From contig JAYEHK010000155.1 in assembly GCA_034659475.1 (NCBI GenBank), positions 7,321-71,320 of the forward strand: a stretch of 64,000 nt of DNA. The letters run 5' to 3'. The notes under the pieces are model-generated. The model saw nothing but the letters and a program-made list of their open reading frames with translations, ran no database searches and was not told the origin of the DNA. The stretch comes from JAYEHK01 sp034659475. Lineage in GTDB: Bacteria > Bacillota > Syntrophomonadia > Syntrophomonadales > Syntrophomonadaceae. This document shows, piece by piece, positions 62,903-64,000 of the stretch (positions are counted from its first letter, which is position 1; each line of letters starts with the position of its first letter). A program made the position numbers and the translations under genes.

Positions 62903-63643
62903 TTACTCCAGCCAATTATTGATTCGATCTAGGCTGATTTTACATTTATTCATTATTTCAAGCCCATAATTTAGATTACCTACACTTTCAGGAAAATGGG
63001 CATCACTGTTCACAATAAATTCAACGCCTACCTGATCTGCTTTCATTATATCAGAAATATCGGGATGCTCATGCCCGCAATTTATTTCAAATAATACATT
63101 GTTTTTCACGCAAGCCCGCGCCACCTCTTCTACATCCACCTCATAGAAGAGTCCCGGATGAGAAAGAATATCCACCTCCTGATTCGTGTAAAGGCATTCT
63201 ACAGTGGCCTTGGTGTTTGCATTGATGGCCTTTTCACGCTGACTTCGGCCCAGATAGCGAAGATAGTTCTGTATCCATAACCGCCCGATGTCGGAAGCAC
63301 TTGAAGGCCATGTGAAGGGATGAAGCCCTGCGATAAGAAGATCGAAATTACGAATGCTTTCCTCGGGCAGATCAATGCTGCCATCCAAGCCGCGAATGTT
63401 GGCTTCCGCACCCAAAAGGATCTGTACCGCATAAACCTCTGACCGGTTTATAGCATCAATCTGTTCATGAATATCTTGATAAATGTCGGTATTTTTCACG
63501 CCGATCACTGCTGCCAGGGGCCCATGCTCGGTAATCGCCACTTCGTGCAACCCTTTGTGTTCAGCAGCCTGAACGATATCCAAAATATCCTGTCTGCCAT
63601 CACTATATCTCGAATGTGTATGATAATCTCCGTAAAACGGCAT
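62903..63643 (-). CDS. PHP-domain phosphoesterase (YcdX-like)
   Basis: 246 residues. Metal-binding motifs of the PHP superfamily: Tyr-His-Thr-His-Ser-Arg-Tyr-Ser-Asp-Gly near residue 7, Ile-Thr-Glu-His-Gly near 38, Gly-Leu-His-Pro-Phe near 106, His-Pro-Gly near 162, Asn-Cys-Gly-His-Glu-His near 188 and Asn-Ser-Asp-Ala-His-Phe-Pro near 211. These form a trinuclear site. It is upstream of rapZ with a 13-base gap, as in many Clostridia, and probably shares its operon. Substrate not known. Confidence 0.9.
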   Translation of the reverse strand: MPFYGDYHTHSRYSDGRQDILDIVQAAEHKGLHEVAITEHGPLAAVIGVKNTDIYQDIHEQIDAINRSEVYAVQILLGAEANIRGLDGSIDLPEESIRNFDLLIAGLHPFTWPSSASDIGRLWIQNYLRYLGRSQREKAINANTKATVECLYTNQEVDILSHPGLFYEVDVEEVARACVKNNVLFEINCGHEHPDISDIMKADQVGVEFIVNSDAHFPESVGNLNYGLEIMNKCKISLDRINNWLE

Positions 63644-63711
63644 ATTGCCCTCACTTTTTTACTATTAATATGTCCTGTGTCTTATCACTTTACCCAGCGT
63701 GATTGCGGAAG

Positions 63712-63926
63712 CAAAAAGTAGGGTCGAAGGCAGGCGCGGTAAAGTGTCAGACCTTGTGAGGCCATGCTGTTTCTCCCCTTTCAGGTGAGTGTCCCCCTCA
63801 AGCGGGTCATCTTCCCGTTTCCAGCCCCCGCCGCCTCAAACGCAGCATGCGGTTTTCCCGCACTACGCTTTCTTAATCCCTTCGTATCAAGGTTTATGTG
63901 TCCTAACGTGCTGGGAAGGCTTTCGG
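63712..63926 (-). repeat. Group II intron-like 3' element, copy 2 (215 bp)
   Basis: Second copy of the block at 34107-34321, same length, with about eight base differences. The domain-V-like hairpin is at 63838-63870. On its upstream side a minus-strand frame of about 25 codons runs in from the window edge and ends in the same Thr-Pro-Lys-Ala-Phe-Pro-Ala-Arg-stop as copy 1. Confidence 0.6.
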
Positions 63927-64000
63927 AGTTGCCTGGAAGTAACGTATTTGATAATCATTAAATAGTCCACATTCTTCGTACAGCATTTCCTTACTCCACC

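Overview
The window looks like a chromosomal segment of an anaerobic, mid-GC Firmicute of the class Clostridia. The reasons are the whiA-yvcK-rapZ block, a cggR-gap-pgk-tpiA-gpmI-eno-secG glycolytic block followed by a membrane pyrophosphatase, a T-box leader, a BlaI/BlaR1 pair, LytTR and AgrC-like signalling, sigma-54, and a four-subunit 2-oxoacid:ferredoxin oxidoreductase. I cannot name the genus from sequence alone. Nearly all genes lie on the minus strand.

Region by region. 1-8.4 kb: a giant secreted Ig-like/beta-propeller surface protein that runs off the left edge, split from its signal-peptide exon-like N-terminal part by a frame change at a 5-bp tandem repeat. 8.6-10.7 kb (plus): an AgrA/AgrC-type two-component system. 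10.8-15.1 kb: a promoter, a T-box leader (probable Ile specifier), then four oxidoreductase genes (gamma, delta, alpha, beta, overlapping as ATGA) and a degenerate CobL/CbiT-like protein. 15.4-24.6 kb: accessory genes (SCP2 domain protein, an N-terminally short histidine kinase, an RTX-tailed protein, a secreted protein flanked by 19-bp direct repeats, BlaI/BlaR1, a coiled-coil lipoprotein). 24.7-28.5 kb: ABC-F ATPase, dapA and a divergent LysR regulator. 28.6-34 kb: an unknown protein, a MntA/HepT pair, and a SWIM/SNF2 helicase pair. 34.0-34.8 kb: debris of a group II intron reverse transcriptase. 34.9-39.9 kb: dinD with an in-frame stop, tmRNA, smpB, rnr and an HD hydrolase. 39.9-46.3 kb: a 280-bp hairpin element, an RND efflux pair, an esterase and several repeat families. 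46.3-58.4 kb: K+-dependent pyrophosphatase, secG, the glycolytic operon with its CggR regulator and operator, a DarA-type c-di-AMP receptor and a frameshifted CLC channel gene. 58.6-63.6 kb: rpoN, whiA, yvcK, rapZ and a PHP phosphoesterase. 63.7-63.9 kb: a second copy of the 215-bp group II intron-like repeat.

How the genes work together: the core is central carbon flow. Triose phosphates are taken to phosphoenolpyruvate by the cggR operon products, and 2-oxoacids are oxidised (or made) with ferredoxin by the T-box-controlled enzyme. The pyrophosphatase recovers energy from pyrophosphate. Around the core the DNA is rich in small palindromic intergenic repeats, and a remnant of a REP-associated tyrosine transposase (15.95-16.11 kb) is a plausible historical source for them. 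Three genes carry apparent reading-frame lesions (surface protein, dinD, CLC channel). Each may be real or a sequencing error, and resequencing would decide.
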